A stretch of DNA of 64,000 bases, taken from NCBI GenBank assembly GCA_963575745.1, contig CAUYUJ010002769.1:267501-331500 (forward strand). The letters run 5' to 3'. This stretch comes from Prorocentrum cordatum (taxonomy: Eukaryota > Sar > Dinophyceae > Prorocentrales > Prorocentraceae). Shown here piece after piece: positions 20,073-33,400 of this stretch. The translations under genes and the position numbers were made by a program. The notes beneath the pieces were generated by a model. It worked only from the letters and a program-made list of their open reading frames with translations. It did no database searches and was not told the origin of the DNA. The stretch's first letter is position 1, and every line of letters begins with the position of its first letter.

Positions 20073-23000
20073 AAAAAAAGAGAGAGAGAGAGTCGGAGGT
20101 GTCGGCGGCTACTCGTGGGGAGTCGGGAGTTGAGCGCGGGTGGATCGGTTATTGGGTCAGCTCGAAACGAACGTTCCGCAAGGGCTCGTGCAGCAGTGGC
20201 TGGAGTACCACCGGATCCTCGGCGTAGACCACTTCGTGCTATACGACCGGGACGGCTCCCTAGGGACCAGCGCCGTCTTGGAGCCGTACCTGCTCAGGAC
20301 CGCCGCCTGCATTCACACCTGATGTGGGTTCGGATTCTTGTAGTCCGTGCCATAATGTTTCGCAGCACGTCGGAACACACGACGCCCGTTGACAAGAACA
20401 ATGGGATGGTCTCGGCTCGTCCGCTCTCGCTCGCGCCTGCCCTGGCGAGCTCCCAAGGGACACCGTTAGGCTCGTAGTCTGGTCTCTGCGTGGGTGGGTT
20501 GCGAGGATAGCCGAGGCAATCTGCGAGGGAAGCAGGGGTGGGTGGTGGGCGATGTGTATCTTCTGTGAGGCGACCTCTGTCCCGACAAGAGTTGATGCAA
20601 CGCTTGGCGTTCGGATCATCTCGTAATGCCACCTCAGGTGGCCGCGAATGGATTCGCACAGCCTCGTCTTCCGCCCAGGTGGCAGGGCCACGGGGGGCTG
20701 GTTGGGGCCGGCAGACTTCAGAATGGGTTCAGAGTGCCAGGCGCCCCGTCTCCCTCTCGTCCTCCCTCGCCTCCTCTCTCCTCCCTCGTTCCCCTCCTCC
20801 CCTCTCTCCTCCCCCCTCTTCTGCGCACCTGGTGTTGGCATCGGCATCGCTCTGGGCTTTTGGCCCGCAGGTCGCCCGCGAAGCGAAGGTCCAACAAGCC
20901 TAGCCTTCCTCCTGTTCCTCCCCCCGCCCCTCCCCTCGGGGTCTCCCCTTTCGCTCCCCTCCCTCCCGCTCCCCTCCCCTTGACCCTTGACCCCCCTCCC
21001 TCCTTCTCCCCTGCTCCCTTCCCCTCTTCCGCCTTCCCTCCAGCCCCATGGGCAAGCTCGACCTCCTCCCCGCGGCTCGCTCGTCCTCCCGAGAGTCGGG
21101 CTCTTCCTGGCGGCCCCGGGGCTTCGAGACCAGCCTGCCGAGGCCCAGGTGCAGGACAGCACTTCCTCGTCTCGATGTGCCGTTTTGAGCCGCCGGGTGT
21201 CCATGTGGCTCTCTGCGCGCTCCTGGACCACCCCATGGCCAGGGGGGGGGAACGGGGAGGGGGAGGAGGAGGAGGAGAAGCTGGAAGAGCAAGGAGAGGA
21301 AATGCCTCCCCTTTGCCAGAAAAGGCCAACATGCTTCTTCGCCCTGACCTCTCACCACAGAAAGATCCGAAGGGGACGAACTGTAGAGTTTGCTCCAGCT
21401 CAAATGATTCGATACCGTTGTATATTCCACAACATTCAGCCCTTTCGACCCAGGACTGGTGGGGTGCAGTGAGAGCCACAGGAGAGGAATGGCCCTGGAG
21501 GGGAGGAGGGATGAGGAAGGGGGGAGAAGGAGGAGGGCCCTAGAGGAGGAGGAGGAGGAGGAGGAGGAGGAGGAGGAGGAGGAGGAGGAGGAGGAGGTGG
21601 AGGAGATGGAGGCGCAGGGGGAGGGCCCTGGAGGAGCAAGACGATGGGGAAGGAGTAGGGGGCGGGGGGGGGGCCAGGGACAGCGATGCGATCCCTGCTG
21701 GGTGTGACATTGGCCGTTCGCAGACGCCCAGCGGCCCGATTCGTGTTTTGTTGAGGCGTGGGCCCCGGGATCTCTCGACTCTCTCCCCAGGGCCGCTCTC
21801 TCATCCCGCATCGTTCCCTGGTGGCTCCTGGAGCCGAAACCGTGTTTATATATAGAGAGATATTAACGCATGTATACTTGTGTATATAGGTGTGTGTATA
21901 TGAATGTACGTATGAACGTGTGCGTGTATGTATGTCTGCATGAATGTGTAGATGTATGTATGCTTGGTTGCATTAATGCATGCATGTTGTATGTAGGCAC
22001 GAGTGTATGTACGTACGTACGGATGTATGTATGTGTATGTGTATGTATGTGTGCATGCATGTATGTAAGTATGGTTTACACATGCATGCATGCATGTATG
22101 CATGTGTGCTTGTGTGTATGTATGCGACTAGATATGTATACATGCATGTGTTTATGCACGTACGTGCGTACGTATGTATGTATGTATGCATGTATGTATG
22201 TAGGTGTGCATGTACATATGTATGTATGTGTGTATGTATGCATGCATGCATGTATGCATGTGTGCATGTATGTATGCATGTACGTACATATGTGTGGATG
22301 TATTGGTATGTGTACGCACGTGTGGATGCATGGAGGGATGGGTGTATGTATGTATGTATGCATGTATGCGTGCATGCATGTATGTATGCATGCGTACATG
22401 CCTGCATGCACGTTTGTATGTATGTATGTTTGTATGTATGTATGTATGTATGCATGTATGTGTGCATGCACGTATGCATGTTTGTATGTATGTTTGTATG
22501 TATGATTGTGTGTACGTTTGCGTGTATGTATGAATATATGTAGGTATGTAGGTATGGTTGTAAATATGCCTGCATGCATGCATGTAAATGTGTATATAGG
22601 TATGCACGTAGGTATGTTTGTAACTCTGCATGCATGTACGCAGGTAGGTATTATGTATGTATGTATGTATGTATGTATGTATGGATGGATGGATGGATGG
22701 ATGGATGTATGTATGTATGTGTGTATGTATGTGTGTAGGTATGTTTGCAACTATGCATGCATGCATGCATGCATGTATGTACGTATGCATGTACATGTAG
22801 GTGTATGTGTATGTATGGTCCAGGGCTTGGGCCCCCCCCCCCCTATGGTCCCCCCCCCCCCCCCTGTGGGCCCCCCCCCCCCGTGGTGTGGTGTGGTGGT
22901 TCAGAAGTGGGCGTGGCGTGGTGCTGCGCTGCGGTGCCCCCCTCCCCCCCCTTGTGGATGTGGTGTGGTGCTGTGGTGGTTCAGATGTCGTCGTCGTCGT

Positions 23001-23332
23001 CGTCGTCGTCCTCGTCGTCCATGTCGTCCTCGTCGTCCTCGTCGTCCTCGTCGTCCTCGTCGTCGTCGTCATCGTCGTCGTCGTCGTCATCGTCGTCGTC
23101 GCCGTCGTCATCGTCGTCATCGCCGTCGTCGCCGCCGCCGCCGCCGGCGTCGTCGCCGCCGCAGCCGTCGTCGTCGTCGTCGTCGTGGTCGTCGTCGTCG
23201 TCGTCATCGTCGTCGTCGCCGTCGTCATCGTCGTCATCGTCGTCGTCGCCGCCGCCGCCGGCGTCGTCGCCGCCGCAGCGTCGTCGTCGTCGTCGTCGTG
23301 GTCGTCGTCGTCGTCGCCGTCGTCGTAGTCGT

Positions 23333-23389
<57 letters not shown>

Positions 23390-26300
23390 TCTGGGACCAT
23401 ACCATCTGGGGGGGGGGCCCGAGGAATCCTGGGACTATACCATCTGGGGGGGGGGGGGGCGTGAACCCTCGACCCTGGATCATGTATATGTGTATGTGTG
23501 TATGTATGAATGTACGAATGTATGTATGCATGCATGCATACATGCATGTATGTATGTCTGGATGTGTTCATGTATGTATGCATGCATGTATGGATGTATG
23601 GATGTATGGATGTATGGATGTATGAATGTATGGATGTATAGATGCATGGATGTATGCATGCATGCATGCATGCATGCATGAATGTATGTATGTTTGTATG
23701 TATGTATGTATGTATGTATGTATGTAGATAGGTAGGTAGGTAGGTAGGTAGGTAGGTAGGTAGGTGTGTGCGTGTGTCCGCATGTATGTATGTGTGTGTG
23801 TGTGTGTCCGCATGTATGTATGTGTGTGTGTGTGTGTGTCATCGCCTGCGCGGGGCTGCCGCGGCGCGCGACTCTGGGCGTGCGGCGGGCCTCCGAGGCT
23901 CCCTGCGGGGTTGCCGCAGGCCTTCGCCGAGGGCCCCCCGCGGCCGCCGGCGGGCCCTCCGAGGGGCCCTCCGCGGGCCTCCACGGGCCTCCGAGGAGGC
24001 TTCCGCGGCGCGCCCCGGTTTACTTGCAAGTTTACTTGCATGGCGTTCGCTCCCCCCCCCCCCCGCCGCCCCTCGTCGGACGAGTACCAGCGCGCAAGTG
24101 CCTTTCGACTTGCGTGCTATCCGCGCGTGCCAGTCGTTGGCGGCTTGCTTCAGGTTCAGGCCCCCCCCCCGCCCATGCCAGTAAACTTGCCGTCGGCCCC
24201 CCCAGCGGCTTCGTGACGTACTTCCCGCGGTTCCCCGAGTGGGCGCTGTCGCCCGAGCACGGCCTGCTGCACGGCGTGCACGGCCTGCCGTCCCACGCGG
24301 CCCCGGACGCCCAGGCGGCGCGCCCCCGCAGGGCCCAGTTCGGTCCTGTCTGGCCCTCTCCCCCATCCCCCCGCCATCGCATTTTTCTTCCTCTTTACCG
24401 TCTCCAGACATGCAACTCACAGAACGGTCCCTTCTCTCACAGGCGTGAGCTGGTTTCGCCGGCGCTGGTTTCGCCGGCGCTGATTTCGCCGACGGCTGGT
24501 TTCGCCGGCGCTGGTTTCGCAGGCACTGGTTTCGCCCCGCTGGTTTCGCCCCGCTGGTTTCGCCGGCGGCTGGTTTCGCCGGCGCTGGTTTCGCCGGCGC
24601 TGGTTTCGCCGACGCTTATTTCGCTGGCGCTGGTTTCGCCGACGCGGACCCTAACGGGCGGGTCGGGTCGGGTCGGGCGGGACATTGAAGTGTGGGGCAC
24701 GCTCGACCTTGCACGCGCGAACCCTTTTCGGGCGGGTCGGGTCGGGCTGGCAGACCCTAGCGGGCGCGACGGGTCGGGTCGGGCGAGCGGACCGTAATCC
24801 CTAACGCGGGACATCAAAATGTGGGGCGCGCTCGACCGAGCACACGCGAGCCCTAACGGGGGCGGGTCGTGTCGGGCGGGCGGACACTACCGGGCGCGTC
24901 GGGTCGGGTCGGGCGGGCGTACCCTGATGGGCGGGTCGGGTCGGGCGGGCGTGACATTAAAGTGTGGGGCGCGCTCGACCGACCACGCGCGAACCTTCAC
25001 GGGCAGGTCGCGTCGGGCGGGCGGACCCTCGCGGGCGAGTCGGGTCGGGTCGGGCGGGCGAACCCTGACGGGCGGGTCGGGTCGGGCGGGCGGGCGGGAC
25101 ATTGAAGTGTTGGGTGCGCTCGACCGAACACGCGCGAACCCTAACGGGGGCGGGTCGTGTCGGGCGGGCGGACACTACCGGGCGCGTCGGGTCGGGTCGG
25201 GCGGGCGGACCCTGATGGGCGGGTCGGGTCGGGCGGGCGTGACATTAAAGTGTGGGGCGCGCTCGACCGACCACGCGCGAACCTTCACGGGCAGGTCGGG
25301 TCGGGCGGGCGGACCCTCGCGGGCGAGTCGGGTCGGGTCGGGCGGGCGAACCCTGACGGGCGGGTCGGGTCGGGCGGGCGGGCGGGACATTGAAGTGTTG
25401 GGTGCGCTCGACCGAACACGCGCGAACCCTAACGGGGGCGGGTCGTGTCGGGCGGGCGGACACTACCGGGCGCGTCGGGTCGGGTCGGGCGGGCGGACCC
25501 TGATGGGCGGGTCGGGTCGGGCGGGCGTGACATTAAAGTGTGGGGCGCGCTCGACCGACCACGCGCGAACCTTCACGGGCAGGTCGGGTCGGGCGGGCGG
25601 ACCCTCGCGGGCGAGTCGGGTCGGGTCGGGCGGGCGAACCCTGACGGGCGGGTCGGGTCGGGCGGGCGGGCGGGGCAGTAAAGTGTTGGGTGCGCTCGAC
25701 CGAACACGCGCGAACCCTAACGGGGGCGGGCCGTGTCGGGCGGGCGGACACGACCGGGCGCGTCGGGTCGGGTCGGGCGGGCGGACCCTGACGGGCGGGT
25801 CGGGTCGGGCGGGCGTGACATTAGAGTGTGGGGCGCGCTCGACCGACCACGCGCGAACCTTCACGGGCAGGTCGGGTCGGGCGGGCGGACCCTCGCGGGC
25901 GAGTCGGGTCGGGTCGGGCGGGCGAACCCTGACGGGCCGGTCGGGTCGGGCGGGCGGGCGGGACATTAAAGTGTTGGGTGCGCTCGACCGAACACGCGCG
26001 AACCCTAACGGGGGCGGGTCGGGTCGGGCGGGCGGACCCTTGCGGGCGAGTCGGGTCGGGCAGTTTCGCCGACGGCAGCTGGTTTCGCCGACGGTAGCTG
26101 GTTTCGCCGACGGAGCTGGTTTCGCCGACGGTTTCGCCGGGCGGCGAAACCAGCCGGGCGAAACCAGCTGGGCGAAACCAGCCGTCGGCGAAACCAGCGG
26201 TCGCCCTCTCACAGACGGGCTTGTTGGAGGGAGCCCTTCTCCCATCGAGGTGCCGGCGCAAAAGCACATTGTAATTCTATTCCTGCTTAGCGGTTAGCGA

Positions 26301-27107
26301 CTCTGGCCGGCCCGAGCCGATTCGATTCGATTCCGATGTTCCGACGCTCCGATGCGACCTGGTGCTCTCATGGCGCTGTTGTTCAGCCTGGCGCGGCCGA
26401 TCCGATTCGATGTTGACTCGCTGATCGATGCAGCCCGATTCGAGCCTTGACCCAATTCGAGGCTGACTGATCTTGCCGACCCCACCCGGCTCGGGCAATG
26501 CCAAGGGGGTTCACCACTGGGGGGGGGGTCGCTAGCTCCTCTTGAGCATCGAGGATTGAGGAACGAGGAGGTTTTGGAACGATTTCGTATGATTTGATGG
26601 CGACCCTCCTAGTGGTGTCCCCCCCCCGAGCGGGGTGACCCCTCCTCCCCGAAGAGGTAGCGAGCCCCCTGGTGGTGACCCCCCTCGGCATTGCCTGGTC
26701 CGCCCCCTCTGGGCGGCCCTGCAGACGTACAGCCCCGCTGTAATTAATTTCGTTCACCGATGAGGCTGGCTGCGGGAGTGCGAGTCCACTGTTCCCCAAT
26801 CAGTGCTTGCACTGAAGGGGTCCTAGCGGAAGTCGCAAGAGTTGGCGAAAGTTTCCCGCCGATTTTGGTAGCAGGCTGGGTTCCCGGGTTCCCGGTTATT
26901 CCCCACATCCTGAGTGGGGTTCTTGTTTTCTCTGCACACCCTCCGCGCAGGATCTCTCGTCCTCCTCCCTCTCCTCTGCTCCTCTTTGCTTCCTCCTCCG
27001 CATCATCATCACCATCACCATCACTCCCCACTCATCATCATCATCACCATCAGCATCACCATCACCCTCGCACGATCACTCACCATCATCGGCATCGAAC
27101 GATCATT

Positions 27108-27162
<55 letters not shown>

Positions 27163-27175
27163 CCATCACCATCAC

Positions 27176-27231
<56 letters not shown>

Positions 27232-27349
27232 CTACTCGCTGACTCACCACTTCGTCCCCATCATCACCACCACCATTTACCATCATAATCGCACGATCAC
27301 TCACCATCATCACTCATCATCACCACCATCATCATCATCACGTCGTCAT

Positions 27350-27381
<32 letters not shown>

Positions 27382-27385
27382 TCAG

Positions 27386-27425
<40 letters not shown>

Positions 27426-30400
27426 CACCGCCGTCATCATCCCATCACCATCATCCACCAAGAGGGAGCCTCGTCTGTGAGTGAATTGTGAGGAAGTCTC
27501 AGGCGGGAGCCCCCTCCCTATGGGGCCCGCAGATCATGTTACTAATCCGAGCGGGCCATCGGATTCCTGTAACTGTCGTCACTTTTGGGCTCCTCAGGTT
27601 TGAATTTGGAGGAAGTATCAAGCGGGAGCCTCGTCTGTGAGTGAATTGCGAGGAAGTCTCAGGCGGGAGCCCCCCCCTATGGGGCCCGCAGATCATGTTA
27701 TCAATCCGAGCGGGTCATCGGATTACTGAAACTGTCGTCACTTTTGGGCTCCTCAGGTTTGAATTTGGAGGAAGTATCAAGCGGGAGCCTCGTCTGTGAG
27801 TGAATTGCGAGGAAGTCTCAGGCGGGAGCCCCCTCCCTATGGGGCCCGCAGTCATGTTATTAATCCGAGCGGGTCATCGGATTCCTGAAACTGTCGTCAC
27901 TTTTGGGCTCCTCAGGTCTGAATTTGGAAGAAGTATCAAGCGGGACCCTCGTCTGTGAGTGAATTGTAAGGACGCGTCAGGCGGGAGCCCCCTCCTTATG
28001 GGGCCCGCAGATCATGTTATCAATCCGAGCGGGTCATCGGATTCCTGTAACTGTCGTCACTTTTGGGTTCCTCAGGTCTGAATTTGGAGGAAGTATCAAG
28101 CGGGAGCCTCGTCTGTGAGTAAATTGTGAGGAAGTCTCAGGCGGGAGCCCCCTCCCTATGGGGCCCGCAGATCATGTTATAATCCGAGCGGGTCATCGGA
28201 TTCCTGTAACTGTCGTCACTTTTGGGCTCCTCAGGTCTGAATTTGGAAGAAGTATCAAGCGGGACCATCGTCTGTGAGTGAATTGTGAGGAAGTCTCAGG
28301 CGGGAGCCCCCTCCCTATGGGGCCCGCAGATCATGTTACTAATCCGAGCGGGTCATCGGATTCTTCTAACTGTCGTCACTTTTGGGATCCTCAGGTTTGA
28401 ATTTGGAGGAAATATCCAGCGGGAACCTCGTCTGTGAGTGAATTGTGAGGAAGTCTCAAGCGGGAGCCCCCTCCCTATGGGGCCCGCAGGTCATGTTATT
28501 AATCCGAGCGGGTCATCGGATTCCTGAAACTGTCGTCACCTTTGGGCTCCTCAGGTCTGAATTTGGAGGAAGTATCAGGCGGGAGCCTCGTTTGTCAGTG
28601 AATTGCGAGCAAGTCTCAGGCGGGAGCCCCCTCCCTATGGGGCCCGCAGATCATGTTACTAATCCGAGCGGGTCATCGGATTCTTGTAACTGTCGTCACT
28701 TTTGGGTTCCTCAGGTCTGAATTTGGAAGAAATATCAAGCGGGACCCTCGTTTGTGAGTGAATTGTGAGGACGCGTCAGGCGGGAGCCTTCCTATGGGTC
28801 CCGCAGCTCACGTGGTTCCTCCGGGTCATCCTCCGGCGCGCGCTTCCTCTGGGTCGTCCTCCGGCGCGTATCGGCTGGGACGCACGTCGTGCGCTTCTTC
28901 TGGGTCGTGTTCCGCACGAGGACGAGGAGGAGGAGGATTGCCAGGAAAAGGAAGAGGGATGATGCAGGACGAGACAGGAAAGCAGGAAGAGGAAGAGGCT
29001 GAGGGGAGGAAGGACGAGGAGGAAAAGGAGGAGGAGGAATGCCCGAGGAGGCCCCAGTAGGTCCCGGAAGGCCCAGAAGGCTCCAGGAGGCCCCAAGAGG
29101 CCCCAGGAGGCCCCAGGAGGGGGCAGGAGGCCTAAGGAGGAGGCAGGAGGAGGAGGAGGAGGAGGAGGAGGAGGGGGGGAGGAGGGGGGAGGAATATGGA
29201 AACGAGGAGGAGGAGGAGGAGGAGGAGGAGGAGGGAGGAGGAGGAGGAAGAAGCGGATGAGGGAGAGGGAGAGGAGGAGGACAGGGGATGGGGAGGAGGA
29301 GGAGGAGGAGAAGGGAGAGGGAGAGCAGGAGGAGGAGGCAGGAGGCAGGAGGGGCAGGGGGAATGGGGGGGAGGAAGCATAACGAGGGGGAGGGGGAGGA
29401 GGTGGAGGAGGCAAGAAGAGGAGGAAGAGGCAGGGGTTGAGGCAGGAGGAGGAGCAGACAGGAGGAGAACGAGGAGGCAAGAGTAGGTGGGAGAAGGGAA
29501 GGGGCATGAGGATACCCCCATGCAAGCTAAAGAGATTCTCATGCGAGGTCCTTCCGTCGGAGTAATTGGTTTTGGGAAGATTTGGCGAAAGTTTCCCGCT
29601 GATGTTGGTAGCAGGCTGGGTTCCCGGGTTCCGGTTCCGGGTTCCCGGTTATTGGTTCCGGGCCGATTTCGGCGGCCAGGTTTTGGGTTCCCCGGCTCCC
29701 GGGTTCCTGGTCGATCAGCGACAGCCATCCACTGATTGGGGTTATTCTTTGGTGTAATATTCTTGTCATAACCGGAAGGAGAAGATCGACACAGCCAAAG
29801 AAACGTCGATTTCCATTATAAGATGAGGAAACTTTGGGAAGGACGGGAAGAGGAACATTCATAGATATGTAGAGAGATATGGGGGATCCTGGAATTTGTC
29901 TCGATGCATGTGTGTCTCCCTGGGCCCATGTACATGCGTCCGAGGGCTCCCAGAGGCTCAGGCAACGCAGCTCGAAATCGAGAGGGGCACTTTCTCGGGC
30001 TGAGTGGGGTCGCGCACGTTGAGCACCTTGAGTCACGCCTTCCTGGGGAAGTTGGACTTCGTCCTCCTAGAACTGGTGGCTGAGCGCAGAGAAAGGCCAT
30101 GTGGCCCAAATGCCGAGCTCCCAGGAGTAATGGGCTGTTTCGTGCTGCCCCTCCGCGCTGTCAGTAATAAGGTTGCCCCGTGCTCGAACCTGAACCTCGC
30201 GTCTAGATGGCCCTGGCATGGCGGGTGGCGGCGGATTTCGGTTCGTATCCAGGGGTTGCGTGCGAAGATGCTTATATCGAGCTTTTAGGTTATCCCTTCC
30301 GTGCCCTGCCCTTTTCTCGCCATGCTCATTTTCCTGTTCCTGCCGATCGTCCTCCTCGTCCTCCATACCGCCCTGCTTCACGCATTGCAGATCGCCCGTC

Positions 30401-33400
30401 TCCTCCACATCCTCCTCCACATCTTCCTTCCTCTAGTTTGTCTTGCATGACTTTCCTATTGTTCCACTTGCCCACACCATCATAACAACATCCTCCTCTT
30501 TCCATTATGTTCCTTCTCTCCCCAAGTGACACAACATGGGTACGACTTCCCTCCCTCCCATGATGCTATCTTTATTTGCGCCCGCGCATTTCGCATGTGG
30601 TTCCCTGCTCCGGATTGTCCCAAGCTGTTTTCGATAGTATGGCTTGTATCCCATCGGAACTCGTTCGGCCCTTGAAAGACGGTGTTCCCGCTGCAGCGTT
30701 GGCCACGTGTCAGGATCATCGGGGCTTTGCTCCCGTCGTTCAGAATGTCGCACTCGTCCCAGCTGGGGCCACATGCCTGGATCCGATTCCTTCCTGTTGC
30801 CGTCCCCTGACATTCCTACTCTTCCACCACCTGCTCCACGTTTGTCCGCCTTCTCCCCCTCGTCCTCCATGCACCAACATCCCCAATCCCGATTGCACAG
30901 CACATGATGGGTCAGGTCCTGTCATTGCCATTGAAGGGCTAGAGGCTAAGGTCCTTTAGGACACCCCTGTCGGCGGATAGAAGTGTACCCAGCGCAATGG
31001 GAAGGGATGGGCCGGAGGAGACGATGGCAGACTTGGTACGAGCGCACCTGGCTTGCTTCGTCCCCCTCCTCCTGCTCCATTCACCCTCCTCACCCTATTC
31101 TCCGTCCTGGCCCGCATCCTCACTCTCACCTTTTTACATGCCCCCTTGTCATCAGCTTCCAGCTTTCCCCGCACACCTAGCAGTTCCTCAAACATTTGTT
31201 GGTATACGTATTTACGTGCATGTATATGTTAGGGAGCGTGGACTCATAAGAGCGTGTCTAGCATCATACGTTGCGTATACCATGTGGAGTAACTACGTGG
31301 TGCGTAGATGTAGTGCAACATGTTCGGGGCAATCGATCTGGTTCAACAGTTGTGGTGCGATCGATGTGCAGTATGTAGGTTGTGAAGTTGATGTTGTGCG
31401 GTCTATCCTGTGCAACATACGCGGTGCAACTCGTGTTGTGTAATATATGTCGTGCGCTCTATGTTGTGCACAATATGTGGTGCAACAGAAGTAGCGCAAT
31501 CCCTGTGATGCAATATATGTGGTGCGTTCTGTGCGGTGCAATAGTTGCGGTACGGTCTATGTGGGGCAATCTACGATGTGCAGTTTACGTAGTGCAATAT
31601 ATGCGGTACGACCTATGTTGTGCAAGCTTTCTGCTGCGGGCAATGTCATGCAACCTGTGTGGTGAGAGCTATGTTGAGTTGTCAACTCCACTGCTCGCGC
31701 AATACTCCCACCCACCCACCCGCAACTTGCTTTGCATAGGCCCATGCGGCGGCTATTGCGATGGGTGCCTGGTGTTGGCTGGTGTGTCTCTGCGGCCGCG
31801 CTAGCCCGCGCATGCTTTCGCGCGCAGCGGTCAGCTAGTTTGGCGCGACCCACGCGGCCGCGGTGGCGGTGAGCATTGGGCACGAACCAGCGGGCACTCG
31901 GGTGCGAGTCCGATAGTAGCGATGCTGGTGGCGATGATGACACCGACTACGGGAATGCCTGTGACGGTGCCGATGCTGATCACGCCGGCGACGATGATGG
32001 CGTTGTCGCGTCGGCGATGAAGGTTTTGGAAGGAGTTCGACATGCGCGCGCGGCCGACGTGCGAGAGTTGCCCGCGTGGTGTTATTTGACGCGGGTCGTG
32101 CGCCCCCCAGCACGCGCGCAAGGGCGTTCGAGTGACTTCGACATGCGGCGCGACAGGCCCGTCTTGGACAATGTGGTGAAAATGTTGGAACTTTATGGTT
32201 GCCTCAAGATTTCGGGAAAAACACCCAAGCGCACGCCGTTTTTCATACGGACGTTGCAACCACAGGCATGTGTTTCCATATTGTTCGGAACGCTCGACTT
32301 TTATTCCCTGGCGGGACCAATGTTTTTTGAAAGATTTCGGCGTGCGCGCGCGACGACGCGCGCGCGCACGTCATCTCGTTTTTGCAAGGGGTTCTTGCGA
32401 CAGCACGCGCGCACGGGCGTTCGAGCGATTTCAACACGCGCGCGCGAGAGTCCCGTTTCGTAGCATGTTATCACCATTTTTGAAACACTGGCATTTTATC
32501 GCCATTTTGAAACCATTCCGAACAATTCGCTGGAACGCGGGCGCATTTTTATAAACAAGGAACAATTGATTCGAAATCATGGTTTCGTACGTTATCAGGA
32601 ACATCGGTTCGGACATCTATGCAAAACCCAAGGTTATTGAAAGATGTTGGAATGCGCGCGCGACGACTTGCACGTGGGCACTTCGCCTAGTTTTTTTGCT
32701 GCGGGGGCAAAAGGGCTTGACATCTGATGAGATTCGATAAGCGTGTGTGCGCGCATCACGTTTTCTGCAGATGATGAGAGATGCCGGTGCCTGCCTGCTT
32801 GGGATGATATAAATTCATGTGTCCGATGGGCGATGGAGCAGAATCGTATGTAAATTGCAATACGGAAAAGGCGTACCATTAATTATGGGGTACCATCTGT
32901 CTGTGTATATGTGTCGAAAGACTAGCATATCGTGATCCTCCCCCTTTCTCGTCCTCGTCTTCATCGTCGTCGTCCTTTCCATCGTCTTCATTACCTCATC
33001 ATTCATACTTCTATTGTTCACCTGATTGTTCACGCCCTTCCTTTCCCGTTCTCTTCTCTCTCGCGTTCGACAGCCTCCAACCTCCAACCCTCTCCAAAAT
33101 GGGAGAACCAGTATCTTCCATAAAGGAAGGGGACGAACCTCCAGGATGAATGTCGTAAGTCCATTGGAGACGCGCGGTATCCTCGCAATTCTTTGTTCTC
33201 TCCTGGCGAAGTTTTCTCAAAGTCCTGGCTAGCAGTGTCCTGGTGTCCAGCGGGGCCCCGAGCTGGCCACGCGCCTCCCGCTGCTTCACGACGCCAGGGT
33301 GCCAGCCCTGAGATCCGACGTCACGCAAGCACTGGGACACCGTGAGAATCACGACTGGAGCCCCGGACCCCGCCTTCCTGCGCGCGCCACTTGTCGAGCC

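Noticed and set aside
21870-23840. Long Cys/Met-, His/Thr- or Ser-rich frames
   Set aside because: They are translations of ATGT, GTC and TG microsatellites.
24819-26297. Plus-strand 492-codon frame
   Set aside because: It follows the 288-bp satellite, whose period is divisible by 3. The opposite strand is open too, with equally repetitive product.
27490-28790. CRISPR array
   Set aside because: Units are contiguous 160-bp tandem copies with no unique spacers, and the context is eukaryotic.
31382-31804. 140-codon cysteine-rich frame
   Set aside because: It tracks a degenerate 15-bp tandem repeat and has no start context or splice support.
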